Part shown: positions 36,132-46,928 of the stretch, piece after piece
Numbering within the stretch: position 1 is the first letter of the stretch
Layout: every line of letters starts with the position of its first letter
Assembly: GCA_021521415.1 (NCBI GenBank)
Contig: JAIQDT010002036.1
Coordinates: forward strand, 310,001-374,000
Length of the DNA stretch: 64,000 bases
Source of the DNA: Bidens hawaiensis
Lineage: Eukaryota > Streptophyta > Magnoliopsida > Asterales > Asteraceae
Direction: 5' to 3'
Program-made: the position numbers and the translations under genes
Notes under the pieces: generated by a model
What the model was told of the DNA's origin: nothing
Seen by the model: only the letters and a program-made list of their open reading frames with translations
Databases searched by the model: none

Positions 36132-36600
36132 AGATCATGATATCAGGTTATGGTACCCCAAGGACGATAACGTTGAACTTACCGCCTTCTCTGACTCAGA
36201 CTACGGAGGGTGCAAGATTAATTTCAAATCAACTACAACAGGGTGTCAATTCTTAGGAAGCCGGCTTGTTTCCGGGCAGTGTAAGAAGTAGACAACGGTC
36301 TCTACTTCAACCGCTGAGGCAGAATATGTTGCAACCTCGAGTTGTTGTTCCCAGGTTTTATGGATCCAACAGTATCTGCGCGACTACGGTTTGAAGTTTC
36401 TTTCTACTCCAATTTTAATTGATAATCGATATCATTTCATACGAGAATGTTTTGAAAAGAAATTAATCGATCTTGAGAAAGTACATATCGATTTTCAAAA
36501 ATTCGATCTATTTACCAAAGCATTTGAAAAAACTCGATTTAACTTTTTGCTTGGTTTAAATGGATTAAAAACCCTTGCTGATATCCTGAAACAAGGATAA
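36132..36600 (+). pseudogene. RNase H remnant (element 4); RT missing
   Basis: The sequence jumps from the linker to LWYPKDDNVELTAFSDSDYG (RNase H start, about 36150), with CQFLGSRLVSGQC, a stop replacing Gln at about 36288, and STAEAEYVATSSCCSQVLWI. The whole RT, including the usual YVDD, is absent. A second deletion of about 20-25 residues follows STPILIDN (36423), where RYHFIREC continues in frame. The end is ADILKQG at 36598. Confidence 0.85.
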
Positions 36601-38300
36601 TATCTTTATTTTTGGTTTATTTTTCTTTTATTTTGATTTTGGATTTTGAAGGTGAAATAGAAAATACAAAAATATTGTGATTTTTGTTTGTATAGATAAA
36701 AACCAAAAACATTTAATAAATATGAAAAAGACAAAAATACTGCGTTTTCTTGTTTTAAAATATTTTGAAAATCCAAAAACATATTAAAAATCTTGAAAAA
36801 CCAAAAACATTGTGTTTTCAGCATGTATAGAAAAATCCGAAAAACCAAAAGGATTGTGAAGTTTTATTGTGTTTTATAAGAAAATTGAAAAAGACAAAAA
36901 GATTGTGTTTTTATGTATGTAAAGAGAAAATCCAAAAAGATTTTTGCTTGCGTTATCTGAAAAGTATGTCAATTACTCATATTTGAAGGACATATGCTTG
37001 TATATGTTTGGTCCTGATATTTACTTGTAAATGTTCGGGATAGCCATTTACCTGACAATGGAAAGTAATTGGGGCGATTGTTATGTGTTTTACTTTATTC
37101 TTTCGCTAAAAATTATGTCAGGTATTTTAGTTTGTGGAACATGCTTGCATATTTTAGTCCTATTGTCCAATTGTGGATTGATATGATAGTCATTAATCTA
37201 TAGACTGAAAATAAGTGGGGCGATTGAATTTATTTTTATGCTCCTCAAATTTTGAGTTTTGAAGCAAAAAAGAGAAAATGATAGTACATTGACCGTTTGA
37301 CCCCATATCCAACAAGAAATAAGCCTAAAAGACTGAGTGCTTAATTGCATTGGTGCATTGATAGGTCTTAAACAAGCTGTTCGAGTAAAGTATGTGATAT
37401 AAACATAAAGAAATGGCAAATTGAAAGAGGTGTTAGTCTCTAACAAAAATCTCGGTAAGGATGGTAGAAATGTGATAACCTGTCATACTAAAGCCTTATA
37501 TTTGTTTGATCACCAAAAATAAAATAAAGCAAATAACAAGCGTTGAGATTCTGGACATTGTGAGTCTATATGCGGCTTAATCATCTGGTTATTTATATGC
37601 ATGAATATTTCATTCGCTTTTAGAGCAAACCCAAAGTCATTAAACTTGATCATCGATGTACATCGTACAAATTTATAGTACTGACTTGATCAAAATCCGT
37701 TGTTAGTCATAAATTTGTGTCTCCCTTACGCGCGTCTCAATACCAGTAAGAAAATGACCCCAGGGGATACAATGTATGTAAGCTGACAGATGGACTCGTG
37801 CATACTACCTCACAGTAAAGGAAACTCAATGCATTGCTCACAAATTTCTATACATTAAAATTTTGATCAAACATTATAATGGTTTAAGTCAAGTTAGGGT
37901 GATATGGTAAAAATCAAATTAAGCTTGAACCGAGATTAGAGGCTGATAGTTTCTGATATTCTGTGCCATAATTGAACATTTAATCATATCACTGAAACGC
38001 TTGAAATTTTGTTATAAGATTTAAGTGGACAACAATATCAATGACCGACTTAACGCCGGTCATAATATCGTTTGAAATATAAAACTGTGATGGAAGGGCA
38101 ATTTGGTCAATATGATTCTCTGCATAAACTCATCAAAAATCCAAAAATATATACTGCTTTTGAAAAATCTTACAAAAATACAAAAACATTTTTTCTATTT
38201 TATGTTTTTATTTTCGGATATTACTCTTGTAAATATTTTGAAAAATTCAAAAATACCAAAAAGATTTTACTTTTCCGTTTACATATTATATAATCATTTT
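36601..38300 (+). other. Conserved non-coding block of element 4
   Basis: A-rich near-repeats such as gaaaaaccaaaaacattgtg occur at 36640-36960 and 38120-38290. Between them lies a block shared with element 3 (36985-38010 against 24957-26000) and with 45400-46300, including gatataaacataaa and ctgacttgatca followed by tccgttgttagtcat. No gene is visible. Confidence 0.65.
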
Positions 38301-38479
38301 TTTAAGTTAAGTGTTTTTGAACGTAAAACACGTTAAGGTATTTGATTATCGAGATACGGGATTTCGTTGATATATTTAATAAATAATTTGTATCAGTTAA
38401 CAATTATTAATTTTAATTATTCATTTAATTATTCTTTTATTTAATTGATTTAATTATTTATTTTAAAATACATAAATGT

Positions 38480-38780
38480 TATTCGTTATTCATGAATAAC
38501 GAATTATGGTCATTTATAACGAATTGCATCCAAATTCGTTAACTTAATTCGCTTCCGCCACTCTATAACGAATGACTTCTAATTCGTTATACATAATTTA
38601 ACGATTCAAGCACGAACTAAGAACGAATTACTCTTAATTCGTTATTAATTTTAACGAATTGAATTTTATTCGTTATTAATTCATTATTGTTTCGTTTGCC
38701 ACGTGTGATTTTATGATAACGAATCACCTGATTCGTTATTTCAAAATTTAAACGAATCAGATGATTCGTTGCATTGGAGA
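38480..38780. repeat. Inverted TTCGTTA/TAACGAA hairpin array
   Basis: Six TTCGTTA and five TAACGAA alternate as hairpins. Examples: the 24-bp palindrome with arm attcgttattca (about 38498-38521), taacgaatt/aattcgtta, tataacgaa/ttcgttata, taacgaatca/tgattcgtta. The layout copies that of the element's own LTR. Confidence 0.8.
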
Positions 38781-38793
38781 CTGTGCCACGTTA

Positions 38794-38806
38794 GTATATA
38801 TAGGGA
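38794..38806 (+). promoter_or_regulatory. Internal TATA box upstream of the 3' ORF (element 4)
   Basis: GTATATATAGGGA follows the hairpin array, as in the LTR. Downstream ttcgtcctcac and ttaacgaaactctgt resemble LTR ttcatcctctg and tttaacgtatcgaaactctg. It probably drives the 3' ORF. Confidence 0.45.
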
Positions 38807-39229
38807 TATGTGAAAACCCATTCGTCCTCACTATTCATTTTCTTCATCATTAAGTAAGGTACTCTGTCGATTTTTCCAGAAAATCCAACCTTAACGAAAC
38901 TCTGTTTTGATCATCAATACTAATTCGCAAGGTATAGACGATTACAACGTGATGAATTTCGTCAATATTGATGAAGATATTAAGGGTTAATTGTACGATT
39001 TTGCTATCGGTTTTAAGTTATAACTAAAACCTTTGATTTATCTAAGTTAAACAACGATTTGATGCAAATGGCCAATACGTTTCAGTTCGCGATGTGTTTT
39101 CGAGATCCTTGTGGTAATTTGTTTGGCTTTACATCGTTGATTATGTTGGAATTGCATTCAGATTGCAATTTTGACTTTTGATGTTCTTGCCAATTTTGAC
39201 TTGGACTTTAATTAGTCAACGATTAAGCC

Positions 39230-39500
39230 TAAAGGCCATTCGTTATGTTGTGTCGAATTGGAACTGTTTCGTGTCCAATTCGTTACACAGATCACACGAA
39301 TCAGGCTATCAATCATTATTGATAACGAATCATATTTTAATTCATGATCTATAACGAATCAGACTTTAATTCATTGTCTTTTCACTCCCGATTCGTTAGA
39401 TCGAATTCTTCTAATTTACTTAATATTAAATTAGCCAATTCTTCATAACGAATCACCAGTTCGTTATAACGTATCAGCTTACTTAACGAATGACACTTTA
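39230..39500. repeat. Second TTCGTTA/TAACGAA cluster
   Basis: About four copies on each strand in 270 bp, between the internal TATA box and the 3' ORF, mirroring the leader array before gag. Confidence 0.7.
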
Positions 39501-39610
39501 AATTATTATAAAATTAATAATTTATAAATTAATATACTTTTATTTAAATTTTAATTTTTAATTGTTATCTTTTAAATGTTTAAGTATAATTTTATTTAAT
39601 CCTTAATTTT

Positions 39611-39642
39611 ACTAATTCTTGGATATATTTGTATTATCAGTT
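39611..39642 (+). promoter_or_regulatory. Candidate 3' splice site at the 3' ORF start (element 4)
   Basis: A branch-like actaattc (39611) and a T-rich tract precede attatcag (ends 39640), three bases before the ATG at 39643. This fits a spliced subgenomic message, but it is only a motif match. Confidence 0.35.
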
Positions 39643-42600
39643 ATGGATGATAATATGCATCAGGATCCTCCCGCTGCTGAGCCACAACAACAACAAGAGA
39701 AGGATCTCCCGATACTTCCATATGACAAAGACATAATATTTGTGTTTTCGTTGGTACTAATTTTGCTGACGAGAATATCGTCGGGGATATGTTGGCCTTC
39801 ATTCGTCGCTCGCGTATCAATTATGCCGTTACAGCTAATCCAGAGATTCGAAATAGCATTGTACGTCTATTCTGGGACACAGATCGTTTTGTGGAGACGG
39901 AGAATCACATTGTTGATGATGTGAAAGATCAGTTGTGATATCAACAGAGACTGTTCAAAGGGTGTTGAGGTTCGGTGACACTATGGACGACCCGAGTGAG
40001 TATCATAAAGAGCTGATTAGAGGGTTATTTGGTTGATTATTTTATTCTGGTGATCTTGTAGCGTCCATGTATAACAAGGCATACTTGTGTCCCACATACA
40101 AGTACCTACTACATGTTCTTATACACTGTCTTGGTGGACGGAAATGAGGTTTAGACGAATGCCGTATCATGTTTCAGTCAGCGTTCGTCGCGTTAATTCT
40201 AAACAAACCTTTCAATTTCTAGGAGATGATCTTCGATCATCTCAAGGAGAATTGTATTGTTGTGAATCTCCGTAAAAAATTCCTGATGTATCCACGATTT
40301 ATCCAACTGTTTGTTCAGGATGCGATTCGTGACTTTGTGGTCGATCCTACGCTCCGAAATGATATATTGAAGTTGGAACATATGAAGGCTGATACAATGA
40401 GGAGGATGAAGCAATACCGTCTAGATCCTCCCCCGAGACTCAAGCGTTTGATTGGTCATGTATCCAATCCTAATTATGCATGTCCTTCTGATGATCGCTA
40501 GATCCATGATGACTCGGATTCTGAGTGTGAAGAGGGTGAAGGTGGGAACAATGATAATGATGGTGACGATGGTGATGAGGGTGGAGATGATCACCCGCGT
40601 CGTGTTGAGGTTGAGGCAGTTGTTGCTGAAGCTGCTCAACGAAAAAGAAAAGGGAAAGAGGTGGCAGGTGAAGGGTCCTCGAAGCGTCGAGTGACTGCTA
40701 GAGCTTGTATTTCGTTTGGAGTTCAACCTCCAAGATCATCTGTTATTCAACGCCCGGTGGTGCTGTTTACTACTAGCACCCTGGAACTCACGTTAATGAC
40801 CACACTCACATATGAACCTAGGCTTGGCATGATTCCACAGTCTGTCTTATCTACATTGCTAAGGCCTACGACTACTACATCGATGGTTTCACCAACACCG
40901 ACGATGATGCCACCACCACCTATGGATGTTTCATTTATGAGGCATAATAGTCCTCAAGGTCCAGTTCAGCCAATCCATTCCTCGTTTCATGACATGACAC
41001 AGGATCAATAGATGAATATGCTCTTGTCTTTACTTCATCTTTATGAAAATCAAATGGCTGTTGATCGTCAGACTCAAGAGTGTATGATGGAAAATCAAAA
41101 GAAGCTGCTGAGCTATGTCTCTTTTTTCCAAAAGGAAACCAAATCCCTTCGTGAGATTGTTACGTCTCAGGGGGTGAAGTTAAAAGAACAATAGGACATG
41201 ATTCTGCAGCTTACATGCAAAGACGATGCGCTCAAGAAGCTCAGAAATAATGATGAAGATCCAGATAAGTCAGGTGTTGGGAGAAGTGAGACGAAACAAA
41301 CTCACGGCTCATCCTCTGGTGCAGGTACGAGCGGAGCAGCTGGTAATGTTGACAGTCAGTTGGGCGTTTATCAGGACTCGACGAATGTTAAACCAATTGA
41401 GTCGATAAAGGCTGACATTGTTATATTTGTTGATGCTGAGGGGCTGATCAGAAGAATTGTAAATGCCGATGAGATTGAAGTAGGGCAGTCCGTGAAACGA
41501 TCCTTAACACGACAACAGATTTCTATACTGCTTGGTTTGAATGAAGATGAGCTGGACGTGTTAGAGACCGAGGAGGATGTGGAAGTTGAGAACGACGTGA
41601 AAATTCAGAATGATCCAACGATTCAGATGAACACGGCATTTATTTATAAAGATGAGGAGGTCGAGATTGAGGAAATGACGGCTGAGGAATACCCTGATAT
41701 GTTTCAACGATCATACGTTGATTAGGGTGCTCCTTTATTCATTGAAGAAAATGTCAAGGCAGCCGAAGATCAGTTTGAGAAAGTCTCAAAGGGCAAGAAT
41801 GTTGATACAAGATTTGATTCGATGCCCGATCCATCTTTTGATGATATTCAAGGATGGTCTTCATATAGAGACAAGAGAGCACGTAAGATTATTGATGCAT
41901 GCAGGAATGTTGATCAAGAGCTAAAAGTGGAAGTTGTTGCACGTGCTCAAGCTAATTAGATGACTTCCTTTAAAGCCATGTCTAAAGTAAAAGGTGATAT
42001 CACTTCATGCTTTTATGATTCTAATTTAAAGGTCTGTATTATCAAATAGGAGAACGGCGTCCAGTATTATGAAAAGATTGTTGGCGCTCTCTTATTACAG
42101 CTTTAATGTTCGTACCCTCGCGTGTCGACCTTTTATAAACCGTGGTGGGAATCACCAAGCAAATTGGTTCCACCAACATTTGCGGTTTGAGGTGAACCAC
42201 GGGTTTAAAATCTTTAAGGCGCAGATACCTACCCGTAAACGTATTTACGAGATTGATCCAAGGACGGGTTGGAGGAAGCTCGTGGTTAAAGTAAAGCTGT
42301 CAAGGACGATGAAGCGTGTTCCAGTCAAGACGCTGAATCAACATATGCATTTATCTTTCAACCACTGGTATTATGACAATCGTACCGGCGAGGCCGTTAT
42401 TTTTCTTGGAAAGTGCTTAAAGACCGAGCTGATTAAGATTATTGATCCTATATGGCTCGTGAACTTGATAGAGACCGACAATGATGTGCTATTCAAGAAT
42501 AAGATATTAATAGAGCGTCGTGAAGACTATGACCGAGCAATGCAATTTCAACGTGTTGTTCGTGTGTGTGTCATGATCATGAGATTCACAGCTGCAGAGA

Positions 42601-42663
42601 CAAGCAGTCAAAGCGCTTCAAATAATTTAAAGACAAAGAGCTCAAGACGAGGGGGTGTCTGTT
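39643..42663 (+). pseudogene. 3' ORF of element 4 (env-position ORF), broken
   Basis: Starts MDDNMHQDPPAAEPQQQQEK, shifts frame near 39745 (GTNFADENIVGDMLAFIRRS follows), stops at 39937, and resumes around 40200 in a third frame (MIFDHLKENC and KKFLMYPRFIQLFVQ). It runs to 41725 with isolated stops at 40499, 41009 and 41192, and ends in another frame at 42663 (KRIYEIDPRTGWRKLVVKV). Middle parts are acidic, Ser/Pro-rich, then coiled coil. The opening segments resemble extra ORFs of Asteraceae copia elements that I know mainly as mis-annotated host proteins. No transmembrane or signal segment is evident, so 'env-like' describes position only. The ORF ends directly at the purine tract and 3' LTR. 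Confidence 0.55.
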
Positions 42664-43113
42664 AATGCACGGTTTTGCGTCTCGAGTCTACGTATTTATC
42701 TTTTGTATTTATTAATGAAAGAAATATTATTATATTAAGGTAGTTCGTTATGGTCAATCTAGTTCGTTAAGGATGTTTAACGAATTGGAGGTTAGTTCTT
42801 TATGTTTATCTTATTGTAAAGTATTTTAACGAAGTGGAGACTAGTTCTTTACGGAATGTGTAACGAACTAGAATCCATCTTCTATATATAGAGGATTCAT
42901 CCTCTGTTAATATAAGTTTTGAGGTTTGACATATTGAAACTCTGTCCAACTCTCTCTCGATCCAAAACTTCGTTAAAGTAATCACCTAATACACCTAATA
43001 CTAATAATATAAACTATATATCTATACGTAAAATCTAAAACTGTTAAGAGTAATATATATATGAACTAGATCCGTGTTAATCGTATTCAGATCTCATATC
43101 TGAGGCGTTCTCA
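42660..43113 (+). repeat. 3' LTR of element 4 (454 bp)
   Basis: TGTTAATGCACGG to gaggcgttctca, after the purine-rich gacgagggggtgtc. About 38 bp shorter than the 5' LTR, mainly by the deletion between hairpins 1 and 2. Confidence 0.92.
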
Positions 43114-43118
43114 TAAGT
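43114..43118. other. Target-site duplication TAAGT, right copy (element 4)
   Basis: Matches 29393-29397. Confidence 0.85.
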
Positions 43119-43165
43119 GTATGTAACCATAGAGGAATTTTGGTACAGCTGAGGTGTTCAAATCA

Positions 43166-43175
43166 AGGGGAAGAT
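43166..43175 (+). other. Polypurine tract of element 3
   Basis: aaggggaaga, followed by the 3' LTR start TGTTGGG. Confidence 0.75.
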
Positions 43176-44300
43176 TGTTGGGATAAGAAAATGAACTAAA
43201 GGAAGATTGGAATCTTCTCAACCTCCCTAAAAATGACTAAGTATTGACATCGGGCACACTTGGACATCCAAGCAAGCTTTTACTCAAGCCTAGCAAGGTA
43301 TTTTTCCTTCCGGGCAGAGTTATCTTCATGAAGTATTCCTTAGTGATAATCCAAGTAGGATTCACTTCGTCTAGCAAGGTGTTCTTCAGGTCAAGCACAG
43401 TTTTCTTACCAGCAAGCTCTTGACTAATAATGAAGCCAAGTAATTTGGAAGATCTAGCAAGGTTTGATTAATAAGCAGTAGTCCGAGCATGCTTTGGGAA
43501 AGTTATTCAAGAAACATTCCAAGGACTTTATCTAGCAAGGTTCAACTTCGAGCAAGCTACAGTGCTACCAGCACAAGTCAAACAGTGAAACTAGCACACT
43601 TTGGGTGGCTTAATAAGTTATTATATAACAAAGAGTTGAAGGGATTCATGATGAACCGTTTGCTCGTAGGATCATACCAAGCAAAGTTTGCTATGATCAG
43701 GAATATTGAAGTCTGCTAGGTGAGTATTTTCTAAGGAAAATACTCCAAGTAAAGCCTACCCGGAGAACTGTTCCCAAGCACACTTCAAGGTTACCAGGTA
43801 TACTCGAAGAGGATAAAAGACACAAAGTCTACCCGAAGACCAGTTTTACACTTAGTATATTTTGTATTATGATTTCTGAATATGTATTAATGATTAAGGT
43901 TTCTAGGAGGAATGACAGTTGTTGGTGGCAGACCTATAAATAGAATGATCTAGGGTACGCCACCTAACGGACATAGGACAGACACATGAATTAATTGACA
44001 ACGATTAGACAGGTGACATATTCTTACGGATAATCTGCCTAGAATCATATCATTCCTTTCTTAGAACCATAATGATTTCCTTTTTGTAACCGACTTATTA
44101 TTTATGGAAACATTTTGACTGAATCTGTGTGTGTGTGTGTGTCTTTATTGTGTCCTTCAAGCAACAATAAGTGTGTTATCATTTCCGCCTTTGATACACT
44201 ATTAATCTTCTCCAATATAGTCACGTAGTTAACCTTCTTGTCAACACTCTAAGTGTGGGTTACGACAAAGTTGAATTGAGTTATCAATTCGGGACCGACA
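43176..44300 (+). repeat. 3' LTR of element 3 (1125 bp)
   Basis: TGTTGGGATAAG to gggaccgaca; aligns with 15928-17061. It keeps the tctagcaaggt motif array (43240-43560) and the (TG)n run (about 44130). Confidence 0.92.
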
Positions 44301-44305
44301 GAGTT
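44301..44305. other. Target-site duplication GAGTT, right copy (element 3)
   Basis: Matches 15923-15927. Confidence 0.85.
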
Positions 44306-45245
44306 TGTCTTCCTCGCCTCACCTCACTGAATCATTTTCGGGGGAATTCAAGAATTGGTGAATCATTTTCAGGGAATTCAGTAATGCAATTAGTTTCTTC
44401 CCATCTAGTTGAAAAAGAAAGGTGTTGAGGCGTATTGATGGGAAGAGGATAAAGGAGAAGCCTCCTGATTGAGGTTTTAGGAGCGAGTCTGGCCGAAGAC
44501 TATTCTGTAAACTTAGATCTTCCCGGAAGGCAACCCGGCTGTTCTGGGGGTGGTTGTTGACGGTTGATGAGCTAGAGTTTGAAGTAAGTGTGGAGACCTC
44601 AACTGCTTCATGATTTGTCGTGACATTTAAGAATTATTGATTGGTTTAGAGCCGCGTTCGTTCATGAGTGACAACTTGGTAGAGATACTTAAGTTTTAGG
44701 CTTGCGTTCGAATTAGAGGGCATGGAACATGACTTAGGACACACGATCGATACTGTTTACCAGGGGAGTCTGTCCCATTTTCCTTTCTTTATTTTATTTT
44801 GTATTTCTTGTTTTACGTTGAGGACAATGTGAAATTTAAGTGTAGGGATGGGGAATTGACCTTCTTAATATAATAATATTAAAAGTAATTATAATAAAAA
44901 AAATTAAAAAATACGTTTATTTCTTATGTTTTTGTTTTCAATTTTTATATGTTTCTACACGCAAGCGGATTTGAGTTATTACTGGTTATTTTAGGCGCAT
45001 GGTAACTCTAATGGCGTTTTGGAACATGTTCTCACGAGGTTGCGGCAGCGAATGAAATGCTATACGGTCTTTTGGTTGATACAAAGCTTGTGAAGATCCC
45101 GCATACAAACCAGGGGAGTAACCCGTTCTTTGTTTTATTCTTGCAATTTTAGTTTTTATTTTTATTTTTTTTCTTTAATGTCCTATGCTCATTGAGGACG
45201 ATTCGTCGTTCAAATGTGGGGATGAGAGTTTATTTTTCTTAGTTG
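44306..45245 (+). repeat. Ty3-like 3' non-coding relic with a duplicated module
   Basis: No intact ORF. A module running from accaggggagt through a T-rich stretch to ttgaggacaatgtgaaa and gtagggatgggg (about 44758-44855) recurs diverged at about 45108-45228 (cattgaggacgattcgtcg, gtggggatgag). Such 'gaggacaatg...gtgtgggg' sequences are common near the 3' end of plant Athila/Tat-type elements. It continues the sequence interrupted by element 3. Confidence 0.45.
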
Positions 45246-46400
45246 TAGAAAAAAAATTGTTCAAAAAAATCCAAAAAGAATTTTTAAAAGTTTTTGTCCC
45301 TTGTTTTTAATTTATTTTTGCATTAAACAGGAAATGATATTAACTACCGATAATTATCACTCTTGAATTTTTTAAAAAAATGAGTTTTTTTTAATCAGAG
45401 CATACAATTTGGGATGTGTCAGTAGGCTAAGCTCTTAAGTTGGTATAGACAGTACATGTTTGACTTTAATTGAATCTTAATTTGCTTGAACTTTAGTGGA
45501 TTGTGTTAAAATAATTTTGGGATGAAAGCTTGGGCCATACTCAAGCCTCATGTTTAATTTGATTGCTAAAATTTTATGAAAAAGTGAATGCTGAAATACG
45601 ATATTTGGGTAGGTTTAACGTTAGGGTATACTAGTCAGCCGATGATATAAACATAAAAACATACTTCTAGTTTTAGAGGTAGGCACTTCATAGGTGTACA
45701 TTTTATAACTTTAAAATCTTGTATTGATGGGATGCTCCAGGATTCGGAGACTATGGGTCGGTATACGGTATATCATCTGGGTATTCACATCACCTAAGTG
45801 GATTTGTGGATATTTAAATAAGCTAAAAATAGCAAACCCGCAATTTATTGCCAAATCATAAGTCATAAAACTTGATCACTTGTGCTTTAGGGTACAAATT
45901 ACATTACTGACTTGATCAGACCACGTTGTTAGCCATATGAGGTCTCCTTGCTCGCGTCCTATTACCATTAAGAAATGGACCACATGGATCACGTCATATG
46001 TAAAATGACAGATGAATTCGTGTACTCAGTGATGGTAATGGTCCTAGGGTGTTGCTTGATAACGAGGTTATGCCATGTAGTGGGGAACACAGCTAGTTAG
46101 TTCTTAATTGCACTTAATTAAGTATCTAAGTGGCTGCCTAGTAGACCTTAATGCTTAAATATAGGTGGATAAACAATATCCTTGATCGTCTCAGTTCTAC
46201 TTAAATGCTATATTTTGTTTTGATCAATTAGATATGAGGTTTAAGTCAACTTGGGGTGATTACGGGTCGGTAGAACCTAGCAAAAAGAAAATAAAAATAT
46301 ATTATTATTAAGTTTGGTTCCCACTAGTTAATGTAAACTTTAAAAACCATCACATTTTATTTGTTTCGTTATGTATTGAAAGAGGATGGTTTTAAAGTGG
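45246..46400 (+). repeat. Relic of the Sirevirus-type non-coding block
   Basis: aaaaaaatccaaaaagaa (45262) and the shared landmarks gatataaacataaa (45640), aaacttgatcac, ctgacttgatcagacc with gttgttagccat (45870-45930), and gtcaacttggggtgat (46250) align in order with element 4 (36920-37920). Diverged and without ORF. Confidence 0.6.
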
Positions 46401-46901
46401 ACCAACACACTGGCAATCGCAATTAATGTTTTGACAATGTTTTTGAATATTAAAAGATTCATGAGTTGAGTTGCTACAATATATCGGTTATCTCATTTTC
46501 TAGCTCCGTCATCATATTGCTTCTTGGTTCTCCTCGGTTGATGTACCTTCCTCCGGTTTGTCCTTAACTCTTTTGATTACCATACGTGCCAGAGTGAGTT
46601 TTCTTTAGTGAAAGTGGCGCTCAGGTTCGGAAAGTGGTGAAATGAGGTCGGGAGTATATCTAAATGACGTACACTAAATAAGAAAGTAAATAAGATATAA
46701 AGGCAGAACTAATTCTAATCTAAAATAAGAAATTTATCAACTAGAAAGATAAAAATTAAAACTAAAGCTAGAACTAAAAAAAAAGTAGATAGAAAAATCG
46801 TTTTGGTCTTTTGGTTAAGTTGTTTTTTCTTTGTTTTTTTTAAATATATACACTATAAACAAGGTTTAATATATACTTGTATTATTTGTAAAAATTTACC
46901 G
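46401..46901. other. Non-coding spacer
   Basis: AT-rich, with A- and T-runs near 46770-46840. Probably the leader of the minus-strand Ty3 relic whose primer site follows. No ORF seen. Confidence 0.4.
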
Positions 46902-46922
46902 TGTGTCCCCGGCAACGGCGCC
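46902..46922 (-). other. Athila/Tat-type primer-binding site
   Basis: On the minus strand tggcgccgttgccggggaca, the primer-site sequence characteristic of plant Athila/Tat Ty3 elements. The LTR would lie to the right, starting near 46929. Confidence 0.65.
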
Positions 46923-46928
46923 AAAAAC

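Larger units (their letters stand above)
29398..43113 (+). mobile_element. Element 4: Sirevirus-like copia element with RT deleted, nested in element 3
   Basis: LTRs 29398-29889 and 42660-43113, a TAAGT duplication, a primer site at 29890 and a purine tract before 42660 define it. Inside are gag, protease/integrase, a remnant RNase H, a long non-coding block and a broken 3' ORF. The RT domain is absent. LTR mismatches run at several percent by eye. It inserted into the 3' UTR of element 3 in the same orientation. The 13.7-kb length is largely non-coding and 3'-ORF sequence. Confidence 0.9.
15928..44300 (+). mobile_element. Element 3: Ty1/copia Sirevirus-like element, 28.4 kb with nested insertion
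   Basis: LTRs at 15928-17061 and 43176-44300 flank a copia-order internal region: gag, protease, integrase, RT, RNase H, then a 3' ORF. GAGTT duplications flank the whole. Removing element 4 (29398-43113) and one TAAGT copy leaves about 14.7 kb. The coiled-coil-rich extended gag and the ORF after pol fit Sireviruses. By eye the first 200 bases of the LTRs differ at about 6%, so it is far older than elements 1 and 6. Many stops and frameshifts make it dead. Confidence 0.9.

Noticed and set aside
40421..40726. 101-aa minus-strand frame
   Set aside because: Antisense of the acidic part of the 3' ORF of element 4.
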